A DNA stretch of 42,437 nt from Lachnospiraceae bacterium (GCA_017460845.1 JAFUAE010000120.1:1-42437), one strand, 5' to 3'; counted from the first letter of the stretch, positions 32,351-41,931 are shown. The notes: generated by a model from the letters alone, not told the origin. A program made the numbers and translations.

Positions 32351-32398
32351 ACTTTCATGTATGTGAAACAACAGCAAAGCTGTCATGAAGTTTTTTTT
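32351..32398 (+). terminator. Terminator-like leader hairpin before degV
   Basis: ACTTTCATG pairs with CATGAAGT (one bulge) around an inner ACAGC-AAA-GCTGT hairpin, followed by eight T. It ends 14 bases before the degV start. It also carries the CTTTCATGTATG words of the dispersed elements. It may act as an attenuator. Confidence 0.5.
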
Positions 32399-32412
32399 AT
32401 ATGAGGATACTT

Positions 32413-33276
32413 ATGTCATTTGCAGTTTTCGCGGACGGCAGCGCCAATCTGCCAAAGAGCATGTCAGACGGGATCACACTTCTTCCGTGTGACTATACGA
32501 TCAACGGAACACCATGCACCTATCTCGGAGATGTCGATCAATTCGACGGGCACGCTTATTATGAGATGCTGCGTCAGGGGGCGGCCGTAAAAACCAGCCT
32601 GCTCAATACGCAGCTGTTTATTGATTATTTCTCAAAGATTCTTGAGAAAGGCAGGGATATTATCTATATTTCCATGAGTTCCGGGATCAGCGGCACCTAC
32701 AACGCTGCCGTTATCGCTGCACAGGAGCTCATGGATCGTTATAAAGAACGTTTTGTGCACATCGTGGATTCGAAGGGCTGCGGTTTTGGCAGCGGTCTGC
32801 TGGCTGTGCATGCTGCCGAGCTTTCACAGCAGGATGTGAGCGCGCAGGAAGCCTCCGGGATCCTCGATGACGAAGTCCCTCATATGTGCCAGTATTTCAC
32901 TGTGGATGATCTGAATTTTCTGAAACGGACGGGAAGAGTCAGCGGCATGACGGCCGGGATCGCGACGATCCTCAATATCAAGCCGATCCTGTTCGGCAAT
33001 AAAGAGGGACAGATCGTCGCCTGCGAGAAGGTCAGGGGACGGAATAAATCCATTGAAGCGATCGTCCGGAATTATAAAGAGAAGTTCTTATACGGGCTTA
33101 AGCAGACCGTCTGCATTTCCCATGGCGACTGTATTGAAGATGCTAAGAAACTCGAAGAGAAGGTCAAAGAAGTGACACCCGATGTACCCGTCGTCATCTG
33201 CCAGCACGAGCCGTTTTCAGGTGCCCACGTCGGTCCCGGCATGCTGGCGCTGTTTTTCCGGGGCAGGGAGCGCTGA
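32413..33276 (+). CDS. DegV family fatty-acid-binding protein
   Basis: A 287-residue DegV protein. It begins MSFAVFADGSANLP, with the family's D-S/G-x-x-(D/N)L start, and contains KTSLLNTQLF, the conserved SSGISGTYNAA loop that contacts the lipid carboxylate, and DDLNFLKRTGRVSG. The C-terminus HVGPGMLALFF is also typical. AGGA five bases before 32413 supports this start. DegV (FakB-like) proteins bind fatty acids and present them to the FakA kinase, which is not in this window. The unusual leader may regulate it. It converges with the methyltransferase gene 12 bases away. Confidence 0.9.
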   Translation: MSFAVFADGSANLPKSMSDGITLLPCDYTINGTPCTYLGDVDQFDGHAYYEMLRQGAAVKTSLLNTQLFIDYFSKILEKGRDIIYISMSSGISGTYNAAVIAAQELMDRYKERFVHIVDSKGCGFGSGLLAVHAAELSQQDVSAQEASGILDDEVPHMCQYFTVDDLNFLKRTGRVSGMTAGIATILNIKPILFGNKEGQIVACEKVRGRNKSIEAIVRNYKEKFLYGLKQTVCISHGDCIEDAKKLEEKVKEVTPDVPVVICQHEPFSGAHVGPGMLALFFRGRER

Positions 33277-33288
33277 TGCAATTTCCGG

Positions 33289-33927
33289 TCACGGCTTTCT
33301 GAGTACCGCATGGAGACGGAAGCCTTTCCGGTGCTCGACCTTCTCCGGCTTCAGACCGGCTTGCTCACCCAGTACGCGAATATCCGCAAGTGTATAACCC
33401 CGGTAATCCCCATGTCCGGAAAGATGGGCGAGAGGCATTTCCAGATGATTCATCAGCCAGACGACCCAGTCCGGACCTGTCATGTCGCGCAGGATCAGGC
33501 GGCCGCCCGGCTTCAGGCATCTTCTGACCTCCCTGAAAAATGCGAGCGGGTCCGGATAATGATGAAAGCTCATGGAGCAGATGACCGCATCAAAGCTTTC
33601 TGCCGCAAAGGGCATATCTTCACAATCTCCCACAACAAACTCCGCATTTGGAATCTGCTTTTCCCTGGCCGTTTCAATCATGAGCGGCGTCAGGTCCAGT
33701 CCCGTATAATGCTTTTCCGGGTACTTTTCCGAAAGCAGACTGATCATCGGCGCCGGACCGCAGCCGGCGTCCAGCAGATTGTAAAAGTCTTCCTTTTCCA
33801 GTTCTTCAAGAATATCAGGATAATCTTTTCTGCAAAGAGCATATACGCCCGCGTGATTTCCCTCGTACCGCTTTGCGGCAGCGGTAAATTCTCTTATGGA
33901 CAGTTCTTTATATTGTTCGCCGGTCAT
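33289..33927 (-). CDS. Class I SAM-dependent methyltransferase
   Basis: A 212-residue methyltransferase. SAM-binding motif I is NLLDAGCGPAPMISLL, with DLTPLMIETAREK (motif II acidic residue), GDCEDMPFAAESFDAVICSMSFHHYPD (motifs III-IV) and LKPGGRLILRDM (motif V). It resembles the UbiE/SmtA-like small-molecule methyltransferases. AAGGAG precedes the ATG. The promoter region carries an operator nearly identical in form and place to that of the nitrogenase-like operon, so it may methylate a metallophore or cofactor used by that system (inference). Substrate unknown. Confidence 0.85.
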   Translation of the reverse strand: MTGEQYKELSIREFTAAAKRYEGNHAGVYALCRKDYPDILEELEKEDFYNLLDAGCGPAPMISLLSEKYPEKHYTGLDLTPLMIETAREKQIPNAEFVVGDCEDMPFAAESFDAVICSMSFHHYPDPLAFFREVRRCLKPGGRLILRDMTGPDWVVWLMNHLEMPLAHLSGHGDYRGYTLADIRVLGEQAGLKPEKVEHRKGFRLHAVLRKP

Positions 33928-33951
33928 GCGGAAGTCTCCTTCGTCTATTTT

Positions 33952-33967
33952 GTTAGCACTCGCTAAC
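33952..33967. promoter_or_regulatory. Operator palindrome upstream of the methyltransferase
   Basis: GTTAGCACTCGCTAAC has perfect 6-bp arms, GTTAGC/GCTAAC. It lies eight bases downstream of the -10 box on the - strand, over the likely transcript start, matching the layout at 23910-23925. Confidence 0.65.
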
Positions 33968-33975
33968 TCACGGAT

Positions 33976-34004
33976 ATTTTAGCGCGCATTTATGTATTTT
34001 ACAA
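33976..34004 (-). promoter_or_regulatory. Promoter of the methyltransferase gene
   Basis: On the - strand, TTGTAA (34004-33999) and TAAAAT (33981-33976) are 17 bases apart. The -10 is identical to that of the nitrogenase-like operon promoter. Confidence 0.65.
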
Positions 34005-34024
34005 TTCCCAATTGAACGCTTTCC

Positions 34025-34486
34025 TTATTTTTCTCTTTTCCGCAGCAGCCTCAATATCCGTCTTGCAAGAGGACCTGCAAAAATCAGCTGATAGAACAGT
34101 GCAAAGGTAAAGGCTCTCGGCCAGTATTTCACAAGGTTTCGAAAGGCCTCCGCCCCGAAGCCGCACTGTATCAGCATCCTGGCAAGCAGTACGCATGGAG
34201 ACATGAAGAGCACCATAAAAAACGACAGCAAAAAGATCTTTGTATTCGGGCTGTCCGTTTTCTGAAATATGCGTGCGGCAGCTCTCGCAGAAAGCTTCTG
34301 CATGCCCAGCATCGCAATCATGAATGCGATCAGCCAGAACAGAGGCTCCTGCATTGTTACCTTCCGGAAGAGTTCGCCTGTCATGGCGCCCTGAATCAGA
34401 GCCCCATTGAGAAGCCCGTTAAAATAGGTCATCAGCAGGCATAAAACCGCTATATAAATTACTCTTTCTTTTTCATTTTGCGGCAT
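34025..34486 (-). CDS. Small membrane protein, DUF2798-like
   Basis: A 153-residue protein with four hydrophobic segments in two similar halves; the second, FFMVLFMSPCVLLARMLIQ to AFTFALFYQLIFAGPLARRIL, resembles the DUF2798 repeat. No function is established. It follows the YczE-like gene by 15 bases in the same direction, so they probably share a transcript. Confidence 0.6.
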   Translation of the reverse strand: MPQNEKERVIYIAVLCLLMTYFNGLLNGALIQGAMTGELFRKVTMQEPLFWLIAFMIAMLGMQKLSARAAARIFQKTDSPNTKIFLLSFFMVLFMSPCVLLARMLIQCGFGAEAFRNLVKYWPRAFTFALFYQLIFAGPLARRILRLLRKREK

Positions 34487-34501
34487 GGAGAAACACCTTC
34501 G

Positions 34502-35212
34502 TCAGACCGCACCGGTCTGTTTGGAACCATCGCGAGCCAGTAAGACCCGTGTTACCTCTGCCACATCGCGGTGCCGTACATCTCTGGGTTCAAAATGAAG
34601 AATCGAATAAACAGCCTGCATAACTGCGCCGGCGCCAAAGGTGCTGAGCAATGTCCCGATCCCGACCGGTCCGCCAAGCAGCCAGCCTCCAAGCAGTACT
34701 GCCGACCAGAGAAGAATCTCCACAAAGCCGATCGGCACCTTCGGCAGGCGTCTTCCCAGCCCGACAAGAAGGGAATCTCTCGGTCCGCAGCATTGAGCCG
34801 CGCTCATATGGATCTCAATCCCCAGCGCCATAAAGATAAAACCGATCAGCATCAGCGCGATTCCCATACCGATGCTTTGATTCTCCGGAAAAGGATTGAG
34901 TGAATTATACATCTGCACCAGATTTCCTGTCAGCAAAGCATCAATAATGGTGCCGTAACCGATGCGTTCGTGCATCAGGAGATCGATTCCCAAAACAACA
35001 ATGGCTATAACCGTCATGGAAAGCCCGTAATTAAGCGGCGTGTGGTTGGCAATTCCCATGCCGAGACAGTCCCAGGGAGCCAGGCCGATATTGGCATAAA
35101 TCGTCAGGTGGACGCCGAACGCAAATACGAAAAGTCCCGCTACGGCCCGGCCCCACTGACAAATAATCAATTTCTTTTCTGTGGAGACAATCTCTCCGGT
35201 CTTAAAGTTCAT
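34502..35212 (-). CDS. YczE/YitT-like membrane protein
   Basis: A 236-residue polytopic membrane protein with about five hydrophobic segments. LFVFAFGVHLTIYANIGLAPWDCLGMGI near the N-terminus, and a second cluster HMSAAQCCGPRDSLLVGLGRR, match the YczE family (G-x-APWD motif). The family has no firm function; in Bacillus, YczE affects surfactin production. The last 25 residues are polar. Start follows CTTTAAGACC without a strong ribosome site, and an alternative Met is absent nearby. Confidence 0.72.
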   Translation of the reverse strand: MNFKTGEIVSTEKKLIICQWGRAVAGLFVFAFGVHLTIYANIGLAPWDCLGMGIANHTPLNYGLSMTVIAIVVLGIDLLMHERIGYGTIIDALLTGNLVQMYNSLNPFPENQSIGMGIALMLIGFIFMALGIEIHMSAAQCCGPRDSLLVGLGRRLPKVPIGFVEILLWSAVLLGGWLLGGPVGIGTLLSTFGAGAVMQAVYSILHFEPRDVRHRDVAEVTRVLLARDGSKQTGAV

Positions 35213-35274
35213 GGCTGTAATAACTGTTTGTTTATAAAGTATTCATCGCACATTCTACATAAATTTATGAACAT

Positions 35275-35577
35275 TTACAACTTCGTTCTGCATTCGTTTT
35301 CCAGCTCACGGTACTCCTGAAGCAGATTATACAGACCATCCTCAGACAGCACGCCCCGCCTGAGCTCCTCCGGAAATTTCCCGGCAGCATCATCCTCAAA
35401 ATCCTGCCGCCATTCCGAACTGCCAAGATACTGTTCAAGCTGCACCACATCCTGATAAACCCCGTCAAAGGCCTTCGCTGCTGCCTCCAGCTGCCTGACG
35501 GCATCATTGACTCTGTTCATCAGTGCTTCATAATATACGATCCGCTCCATCTGATCCATATCCGGCATATTCTTCAT
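35275..35577 (-). CDS. DUF4298 protein
   Basis: A 100-residue acidic, mostly helical protein matching DUF4298: QMERIVYYEALMNRVNDAVRQLEAA, then WRQDFEDDAAGKFPEELRRGVLSEDGLYNLL. AAAGGGG lies upstream of the ATG. It is the last gene of the acetyltransferase/DUF5722 series. No function is known for the family; it is widespread in Firmicutes. Confidence 0.8.
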   Translation of the reverse strand: MKNMPDMDQMERIVYYEALMNRVNDAVRQLEAAAKAFDGVYQDVVQLEQYLGSSEWRQDFEDDAAGKFPEELRRGVLSEDGLYNLLQEYRELENECRTKL

Positions 35578-35607
35578 CTCTGCCCCTTTCTGTCTCCCGC
35601 TGTCCGC

Positions 35608-36648
35608 TCAGATACACCACGCCATATACGGTGGAATGCACCGGATGCCGTCTTTTTCTTCCAGATTCCTCGGATGCACGATGAAGCAGTCCGCAATACG
35701 GCTCCCATATTTTTCGCGAAATCGCTTCATGGAAACCGTCGAATAATTCCGTCCGGTCTTCACCTCGACCGGGATCATTCTGCTGCCGGATCCGGGGCGC
35801 TTATCCTGAATAACAAAGTCGATGTCAATATCGTTGCGATGCCTCTCCCGACTGTAATGTACATAATAGAAAAGCCGGTTCCCGTGAGCTGCAAGCGTCT
35901 GTGCGACGGCATTTTCAAAGAGCATGCAGCCGTCAAGAGACAGCTTTCCCTGCAGGATCCCGCTGTAAATGCTGCCGTCCGCCAGTTCTTCCGCTGAATA
36001 AGCGTGGCTCAAAAGCAGACCGGTATCCGCCAGATAGCACTTCACACTGCCGTCGGAAGCCGTCATGGCCAGACCTGCATTGGGATCGCCCGCCCTGCGG
36101 CACAAATTAAAAATGCCGGAGCCATCCATCCACTCAAAGGTCTGGGCATACTGATCCCCATAGGTACCCTCTGTGATTTTCCGGAAATTCACTTTTTTCT
36201 CATGCGCAGACAATAATTCCGGAAGCTTTTCAAAAATTGCCTTTACCCTGCCGCGGTATCTCGAATGAATGGCATCGATCGAAGTCCTGTGTGCAGCCAG
36301 AATCTCCCTTTTTTGTCTGTCCGCCGCCGTATAAGCGGCCAGAAGATCTGCAGACAAAACATCGCTGCGATTCTCTGCCGGCGTCTGACCTCCCTCTGCA
36401 AGCGCCCCGGCAGCTACTGTTCCTCCGGATTTCCGTGCTGCGAGGAGCGCCTCTATATACGCATCCACACTCTCTGCTGCGCCGCCGGTGATCAGAAAGG
36501 TCAGCCACAGGCGCATCGCCATTTTATGAAACCTCGGTTTGAGCGGCACACGGTCTTCAAAGCTGTCCCGGATCATGCCTGTGAACCGCATGGCCTTTGG
36601 CTCTATCCCCGTTTTCTGCAGTCTCTCGCAAAAGCTCTCGAAATCCAT
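35608..36648 (-). CDS. DUF4143-domain protein lacking the AAA ATPase domain
   Basis: A 346-residue protein corresponding to the C-terminal two thirds of the common AAA_14/DUF4143 ATPases. It starts MDFESFCERLQKTGI, aligned with the usual DFEEFL segment that follows the ATPase core, then a helical region LITGGAAESVDAYI, then DUF4143 (CYLADTGLLLSHAY, LFENAVAQTLAAHG) ending in a nuclease-like D-IDFVI and IPVEVKTGRNYS. The Walker A/B part (about 120 residues) is missing, and no frame upstream encodes it, since the DUF5722 gene ends 20 bases before. AGGAAGG precedes the ATG, so it may be a functional remnant. Confidence 0.72.
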   Translation of the reverse strand: MDFESFCERLQKTGIEPKAMRFTGMIRDSFEDRVPLKPRFHKMAMRLWLTFLITGGAAESVDAYIEALLAARKSGGTVAAGALAEGGQTPAENRSDVLSADLLAAYTAADRQKREILAAHRTSIDAIHSRYRGRVKAIFEKLPELLSAHEKKVNFRKITEGTYGDQYAQTFEWMDGSGIFNLCRRAGDPNAGLAMTASDGSVKCYLADTGLLLSHAYSAEELADGSIYSGILQGKLSLDGCMLFENAVAQTLAAHGNRLFYYVHYSRERHRNDIDIDFVIQDKRPGSGSRMIPVEVKTGRNYSTVSMKRFREKYGSRIADCFIVHPRNLEEKDGIRCIPPYMAWCI

Positions 36649-36668
36649 CCTTCCTCTCTCCCCTCTTC

Positions 36669-39335
36669 TTATTCCTGGTTTGCCCAGCGGAAATTCGGAA
36701 TAATATCGGACCATTTATCGATACCGATGATCTTTTTTGCAAATTCGGTGGTCTCCAGCGTTGATTTTGCGCGGTCAATATCCTTAAACACCTGCCAGAG
36801 CTTCTTTCGCTGCGCCGGCACAACATTTCCATCCGAAGCCGAGTTTGTGGTCCAGAGCCCGAAGGCCAGCGATTCTCTGAGCTCGGAAGGAGCATCGACC
36901 TGCCGCGAGAGGATAAAACTGTCGATGTACGGATTGGAATCCACCATATAATAAGCATATGCAAATGCAGCCGCCTGTATTTCCTCGACATCCCCGCGGG
37001 TCGCTGACTTGGATGTGAAGCCTTCCTCGGAAAGGATAATGCGGCGGACCTGTCCGCTGCGGTTCCTCATTTTACTCTGCTCCAGGTACTGTGTGAGCAG
37101 CCCGAGATTGGCGAAGTTGATGACCGGCGTATTTTTGTTTGCCGTGACCTGCCCTGTCTTATAATCGTCCCAGAACTCAGGCTCCGTCAGCGGCTCACTG
37201 TAAGGATGGTATGCGAGATTCCAGTCGATGTTTCCATGCAGGTTCACCAGATCTGCAAATGTTCCCAGCACGTCTCTTCCATTATAGCGCAGTTTTCCGT
37301 CCGCCTGCCGGTTCCAGTTATGGTCCAGTGAAAAATATACCCGGTCATTTGCACAGCTTGAACGGATCGCGGTGTAAAAGACACGGAAGCATCGCTCAAA
37401 CTCCGTCAGATAACTCTTTATGTCCATGGAACCGATATAATTCCAGTACTGATTGTTGATCTCATTGCCAACGATCCAGTTCTGCACACGGCCATAATTC
37501 GGATTGCTGCCGCTGTAGCGTTCCGACAGGAATGACGCAACGGCACGGATGTTGCGGTAACCGCGCTCGGTCGAGGCGTTAAACATATGATAGGCGGCCT
37601 TCGAGCTCTGCTTTGCGCCCGGATAGAAGAAATCCGGCATTGCAGGGTTCCACCCGTTCAGCAGTACGACGTTGACATTCATATTTTTATTGGAGAATGC
37701 CGAAATCGTGTTGTCATAGGTTGCAATGACGGAGGCATTAAAGTGATAGGTCTCCCCTCCGTAATTATAATCAATACCGGAACCGAAGAGCGAGTTGAAC
37801 GGAATATTGACTATAACATTGTGCACTCCGATATAGAAGGCATCATCGATCATACTGTGCTCGACAAGCAGGCCCTTCTTGGAAAGCGGCTCATCGTAGG
37901 CCTTCTGGTTCGGTGCCGTCACTTCCGGATTGGTAACATAGACCGGTTCGGAAACCGCAATGTATTTGCTGCCGTCCCAGATACATGCCACGTATTTATG
38001 ATAGAGGCGGTCGCTCTCATGTCCGCCGGAGAGCTCCAGCTGGAAATCCAGACTCTGTGAGGCCTTCGCTGCGGATTTGACATAGCGGTGCCCGCTGATG
38101 CTGTCCTCATACGGTGCGAGCTCCAGGAGGTAAATATTCTGGTCCGCACCCATTTCGGTGTCCGCGGGAGTAATGCTTCCGCCGTTATGACCGCTGATCA
38201 CGATCCGGTTTCCTTCCACCCGGCAGATATCCCAGTAGATTTTCTCCAGCGGCTCCTGTGCCTGTTCCGCCGGCTGAGTCCCGTCTGCCTGGCCTGATCC
38301 GGCACCGGCTTGAGTCTCTGCGGGCTGCCCGGTGCCGCCCGCCTGCTGCGTGCTTCCTGTCTGCTGTGTACTGGCTGCTGCAGTCCCGCTTCCCTGGTTG
38401 CCGGAATTTGCCCCGGTGCTTCCGGGAGGCGCCGTATTTGTATGTACGGAGGTATCCTGCGGAGCCGGCGCCGCGCCGGGTCCCGGTCCGACCGTAACAC
38501 CTCCGGCGATGATCGTCTGCCCGGTGCCGCTGCCGGGTGTGCCGGGTCCGATCTGGCCCGCCGGATTGACTGCAGTGCTGACTGCAATTCCGGAAGATCC
38601 GGTGTCTCCAGATACATAATGAATATCTCCGGTGATCTTTGGATCTGTTTGTGCTGCCACAGCCTGCACCGTCGCCTGTGTCTGATCCGTCTGTGCCGCC
38701 GCAGCCTGGTCCGTTTTAGCTGCAGACGCGGCGTTTTGCGCAGTACCTGTCTGCAGAGATTCCTCTGTCTTCGGTGCCTGCCCCAGGATCACCACATCCT
38801 TCCGGCTCGCTGCATTAGCCTCTGCAGTCCCGGTCGCAGGCGGTGCCTGATGCTTTATTTTATCCGCACTTTTACCGCTTCCGCCGCCTCCCGGTGCTGC
38901 ACCCACGGTAATTCCGGTATTCTCTTTGGTCCCGGATGCCTTTTCGCTGCTGCTTTTTTTGTTTCCTTCCTGATTTTCTGCCGTGCCGCTCGTTCCTGAA
39001 GCTTCAGGCGTCCCCGCAGCATCTCTCCCGGCAGCTGTCTCCTTCTTCCCGCCTTGCTCCTTAAGTTCCTGTGCCCGGCGGTGCAGCTCCTCCCGCTCTG
39101 TTGCGGAAAGCGTTTCTGTCTGAGAGGACTCTGCCTGTTCCCGTACAGTTTCAGCTGCCGCGGGGGTCTCCGCCGCAGTCTCCTCCGCCGCAGTTTCAAC
39201 GGCAGTTTCGCTCTTCCCGGCCATGTCGAACAGACTGCAGCCCGTCAGGGGCACTGCAGCAAGGGACACGGCCAGAACGGCGCTCAGCATTTGCAGCTGT
39301 TTCTTTCTACTTATAATATAAGAATGTTTTTTCAT
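36669..39335 (-). CDS. DUF5722 lipoprotein, probable glycoside hydrolase-like
   Basis: An 888-residue lipoprotein. Signal peptide with lipobox VPLTGCS; then about 320 residues of Ala/Gly/Thr/Gln-rich low-complexity linker, probably wall-spanning. From about residue 365 a beta domain ([18 protein letters not shown]) is followed by a TIM-barrel-like DUF5722 region. There [15 protein letters not shown] and [11 protein letters not shown] carry Glu residues placed like the acid/base and nucleophile of clan GH-A hydrolases. It probably acts on extracellular glycans; the substrate is unknown. Its start overlaps the acetyltransferase stop by four bases. Confidence 0.8.
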   Translation of the reverse strand: MKKHSYIISRKKQLQMLSAVLAVSLAAVPLTGCSLFDMAGKSETAVETAAEETAAETPAAAETVREQAESSQTETLSATEREELHRRAQELKEQGGKKETAAGRDAAGTPEASGTSGTAENQEGNKKSSSEKASGTKENTGITVGAAPGGGGSGKSADKIKHQAPPATGTAEANAASRKDVVILGQAPKTEESLQTGTAQNAASAAKTDQAAAAQTDQTQATVQAVAAQTDPKITGDIHYVSGDTGSSGIAVSTAVNPAGQIGPGTPGSGTGQTIIAGGVTVGPGPGAAPAPQDTSVHTNTAPPGSTGANSGNQGSGTAAASTQQTGSTQQAGGTGQPAETQAGAGSGQADGTQPAEQAQEPLEKIYWDICRVEGNRIVISGHNGGSITPADTEMGADQNIYLLELAPYEDSISGHRYVKSAAKASQSLDFQLELSGGHESDRLYHKYVACIWDGSKYIAVSEPVYVTNPEVTAPNQKAYDEPLSKKGLLVEHSMIDDAFYIGVHNVIVNIPFNSLFGSGIDYNYGGETYHFNASVIATYDNTISAFSNKNMNVNVVLLNGWNPAMPDFFYPGAKQSSKAAYHMFNASTERGYRNIRAVASFLSERYSGSNPNYGRVQNWIVGNEINNQYWNYIGSMDIKSYLTEFERCFRVFYTAIRSSCANDRVYFSLDHNWNRQADGKLRYNGRDVLGTFADLVNLHGNIDWNLAYHPYSEPLTEPEFWDDYKTGQVTANKNTPVINFANLGLLTQYLEQSKMRNRSGQVRRIILSEEGFTSKSATRGDVEEIQAAAFAYAYYMVDSNPYIDSFILSRQVDAPSELRESLAFGLWTTNSASDGNVVPAQRKKLWQVFKDIDRAKSTLETTEFAKKIIGIDKWSDIIPNFRWANQE

Positions 39336-40048
39336 TGCTTTCCTTCTTCAAGATATTCCTGATACTCCCGGTATTCCGCTTCCCAGGCCCTGCGGTCAGT
39401 TTCGGTGATCTCACGGATTACACGGCAGGGATTGCCTGCCGCGATCACATTGTCCGGAATGCTGCGGGTCACCACTGATCCCGAGCCGATCACGACATTA
39501 TTCCCGATCGCAACGCCGGGGTTGATTACAACATTTCCCCCTATCCAGACATTATCGCCGACCGTGACCGGACGTGCATATTCAATGTCCGTATTGCGCA
39601 CGGCAGCATCGATCGGGTGTCCTGCCGTGTAAATGCTGACATGGGGTGCAATATAGACATTGTCTCCGAAGGTCACGTAGTTCTCATCCAGAATCGTCAG
39701 GTCTGTATTGGCAAAAAAATGTTTTCCAAAGCTGATCCGGTTTCCATGATCAAAATAGACAGGCGGTATCAGCACCAGGTCCTCCGGCGCGCTGCGGAAG
39801 CATTTCCTGAGCTCATTCATGGCGCTGCGGTCCTTCCAGAATGCGGAATTGTTGAATTTCATCTGGGCAGTATGCACCCTGTCCCAGGAATCACCGCCGA
39901 CACGAAGGGGCATATAGAGCTTCTGCCCGATCATGCGTTCCCATTCTTTCTGATTGATGGCAATGTCTCCGTCCGGTGCCGCATACGGGCTGCTTTCATT
40001 TCCTTCCGGGAGGCCCGGATAACTGTACTGTTCTTTATCGTAACTCAT
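39332..40048 (-). CDS. Maltose/galactoside O-acetyltransferase-like (LbH) protein
   Basis: A 238-residue left-handed beta-helix acetyltransferase. The N-terminal helical cap ([35 protein letters not shown]) and hexapeptide repeats ([44 protein letters not shown]) match maltose/galactoside acetyltransferases; His in TAGHP is the catalytic base. About 45 extra residues precede the cap. AAGGA before the ATG at 40048 decides the start. Encoded just before a secreted DUF5722 hydrolase, it may acetylate sugars released from glycans (inference). Confidence 0.85.
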   Translation of the reverse strand: MSYDKEQYSYPGLPEGNESSPYAAPDGDIAINQKEWERMIGQKLYMPLRVGGDSWDRVHTAQMKFNNSAFWKDRSAMNELRKCFRSAPEDLVLIPPVYFDHGNRISFGKHFFANTDLTILDENYVTFGDNVYIAPHVSIYTAGHPIDAAVRNTDIEYARPVTVGDNVWIGGNVVINPGVAIGNNVVIGSGSVVTRSIPDNVIAAGNPCRVIREITETDRRAWEAEYREYQEYLEEGKQ

Positions 40049-40484
40049 AAGAGATCCTTTCAATCTATTCTGTTTTTATCTTACCCGAGAGTGCCCCGGA
40101 AGAAATTAACATTCTATGACATTTCCTTTAGTTTCGGATTCCAAATTCTTAAAAATGCCGGACCGCAGAAACGCCGTCCGTTAACAAACGATATTCGTCC
40201 TCATATCATCCTTCGGATTCCAGGTTCCGATCAAGTCATAATTCCTTTCAATCTAATCGGTTGATGCAAAGCAGCATCGTTTATGCATGTTTGCATCGAT
40301 TCCTGCATTTTTATGCCGTTTTGCATAGCTCGTGTTTATAGTTATTTTGGACGTTTTTATAATTCAATCCACTTATATATATATATATATGACACTCAAT
40401 TATTTGATAAAAATTCGTCATTTTGACGGTGTTGGCACGCTTTTTGCTTAGTGTTAAATTGTAGACTTTATTTTAGTACCATAA
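40049..40484. other. Intergenic region with TGCA-rich inverted repeats and a TA run
   Basis: No gene seen. GATGCAAA (40263-40270) and TTTGCATC (40290-40297) form an 8-bp inverted repeat, and GATGC/GCATC a nested one, with further TGCAT words up to 40326. A TA dinucleotide run spans 40374-40390. The left end of the IS110 element lies somewhere here, but no exact boundary can be drawn. Confidence 0.45.
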
Positions 40485-40652
40485 AAGTGTAATTGATAGG
40501 GAGTAATTACCCCTATCGGTTGCACTTATTCTTTATAATAAGGGGAGTAATTGGTCTGACGTGGCTTTTTTTGGATCATAGCATCCGTACAAAAAACCGT
40601 TAACCAACCCCTTATTATAAGCATTCGATTAAGCAGGTAGGGATCAGCTCCC
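40485..40652 (+). ncRNA. Bridge-RNA-like leader of the IS110 element
   Basis: Upstream of the transposase are a 17-bp stem-loop (arms 40485-40501 and 40511-40527, with three G-T pairs that only suit + strand RNA), a 13-bp stem TTATAATAAGGGG/CCCCTTATTATAA (40533-40545, 40608-40620) enclosing TTGGT/ACCAA, a T6/A6 helix and a GGAT-CATAGC-ATCC loop, and a GGGA/TCCC hairpin. Large internal loops within long stems, 5' of the recombinase, are how IS110 bridge RNAs are organised. Guide loops were not matched to flanks. Confidence 0.6.
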
Positions 40653-40725
40653 GCGTAACCAACTAAACTGAGTGGTAATAAGTGTGGCTGGAACAATTAC
40701 TAATAACAGTTTGAGGAGGTTTGGA

Positions 40726-41931
40726 ATGATAAGTGTAGGAGTTGATGTATCAAAAGGAAAAAGCACAGTTTGTATTCTAAAGCCATATGGCGAAATCGTG
40801 TGCAGCCCCTTCGAGATACAGCATGTGGAGAAAGATCTTGAAGATCTTGACAGTCTGTTGAAGAAGTTAACTGGAGAGATTCGAGTCGTGATGGAGGCTA
40901 CAGGCATATATCACCTGCCAGTATTAACATTCCTTCAGGGAAAAGGGTACTTCGTATCTGTAATCAATCCTTTCGCCATGAAAAAATATGTAAAAGACAA
41001 TAGTATCAGAGGTGCAAAGACCGACAAGCTGGATTCAATCATGATTGCGAATTATGGCATAGATAAGTGGTTCAAACTCCAGAAACATGAGGGAGATGAA
41101 GAAACGTATGCTGAGCTTAAACTCCTTGGCCGTCGTTACCGGTACTACATGGAACTTCATGTGAAAGCATTACAAGAGCTGACACATATCCTGGATTATA
41201 CAATGCCTGGCATCAAGAAACTCTTCAATAGCTGGGATGAAGCCAGCGGGAAGGACAAGCTGAGTGACTTTGTAGAGCGCTTCTGGCATTTCGACATAAT
41301 TACGGCGCATAGCCTTGATGAATTTGTAGAGGAATACCTCATCTGGGCGGGAAAAAAGAAATACCACCGGAGCAGATCGAAGGCCGAAACAGTCTATGAA
41401 TTAGCATCCGGCGGTATCCCTACACTGTCCTCCAGTACCCCATCGACCAAAATGCTGGTACAGGAAGCCGTTACTGTATTGAGAGCTGTGGATAACTCTC
41501 TGTCTAATATCTTATCACGAATGCAGGAACTTGCGAAGTCCTTACCTGAATACTCAACGGTCCGGGCAATGGGTGGAGTGGGCGATGTTCTTGCTCCAAA
41601 GCTGATCGCCGAAATCGGCGATGTGCGCCGGCTGCATAGCGCGAAGGCGTTGATTGCGTGGGCAGGAATAGACCCACCACCATATGAATCAGGCCAGTTT
41701 GTTGGTTCAAAACGAAGGATAACAAAACGTGGATCCTCGACTCTAAGAAAAGTCGGATATGAAGTAATGAGAGTGCTCAAGAGCCATAAGGCACCGAAAG
41801 ACGATACTGTCTATAATTACATTTTGAAAAAAGAAAGCGAAGGAAAGAGCAAGAAACACGCAAAGATAGCTGGTCTAAATAAGTTTCTACGGATATATTA
41901 CGCAAGGGTAATGGAAGTTTATCAGCAATAA
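40726..41931 (+). CDS. IS110 family transposase (DEDD recombinase)
   Basis: A 401-residue IS110 transposase. The N-terminal DEDD RuvC-like domain has VGVDVSKGKSTV (first Asp), MEATGIYH (Glu) and GAKTDKLDS (Asp pair region). The C-terminal Transposase_20 domain has RAMGGVGDVLAPKLIAEIG, WAGIDPPPYESGQF and RGSSTLRKVGYE, holding the conserved catalytic Ser. GAGGAGG six bases before the ATG at 40726 sets the start; an earlier ATG at 40672 is outside the domain. The reading frame is intact, so the element may be active. A hairpin with five T follows. Confidence 0.93.
   Translation: MISVGVDVSKGKSTVCILKPYGEIVCSPFEIQHVEKDLEDLDSLLKKLTGEIRVVMEATGIYHLPVLTFLQGKGYFVSVINPFAMKKYVKDNSIRGAKTDKLDSIMIANYGIDKWFKLQKHEGDEETYAELKLLGRRYRYYMELHVKALQELTHILDYTMPGIKKLFNSWDEASGKDKLSDFVERFWHFDIITAHSLDEFVEEYLIWAGKKKYHRSRSKAETVYELASGGIPTLSSSTPSTKMLVQEAVTVLRAVDNSLSNILSRMQELAKSLPEYSTVRAMGGVGDVLAPKLIAEIGDVRRLHSAKALIAWAGIDPPPYESGQFVGSKRRITKRGSSTLRKVGYEVMRVLKSHKAPKDDTVYNYILKKESEGKSKKHAKIAGLNKFLRIYYARVMEVYQQ

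Noticed and set aside
36669..39335. Low-complexity part of the DUF5722 protein as tandem DNA repeats
   Set aside because: The codons vary and the units are irregular; it reads as a disordered linker rather than a DNA repeat array.
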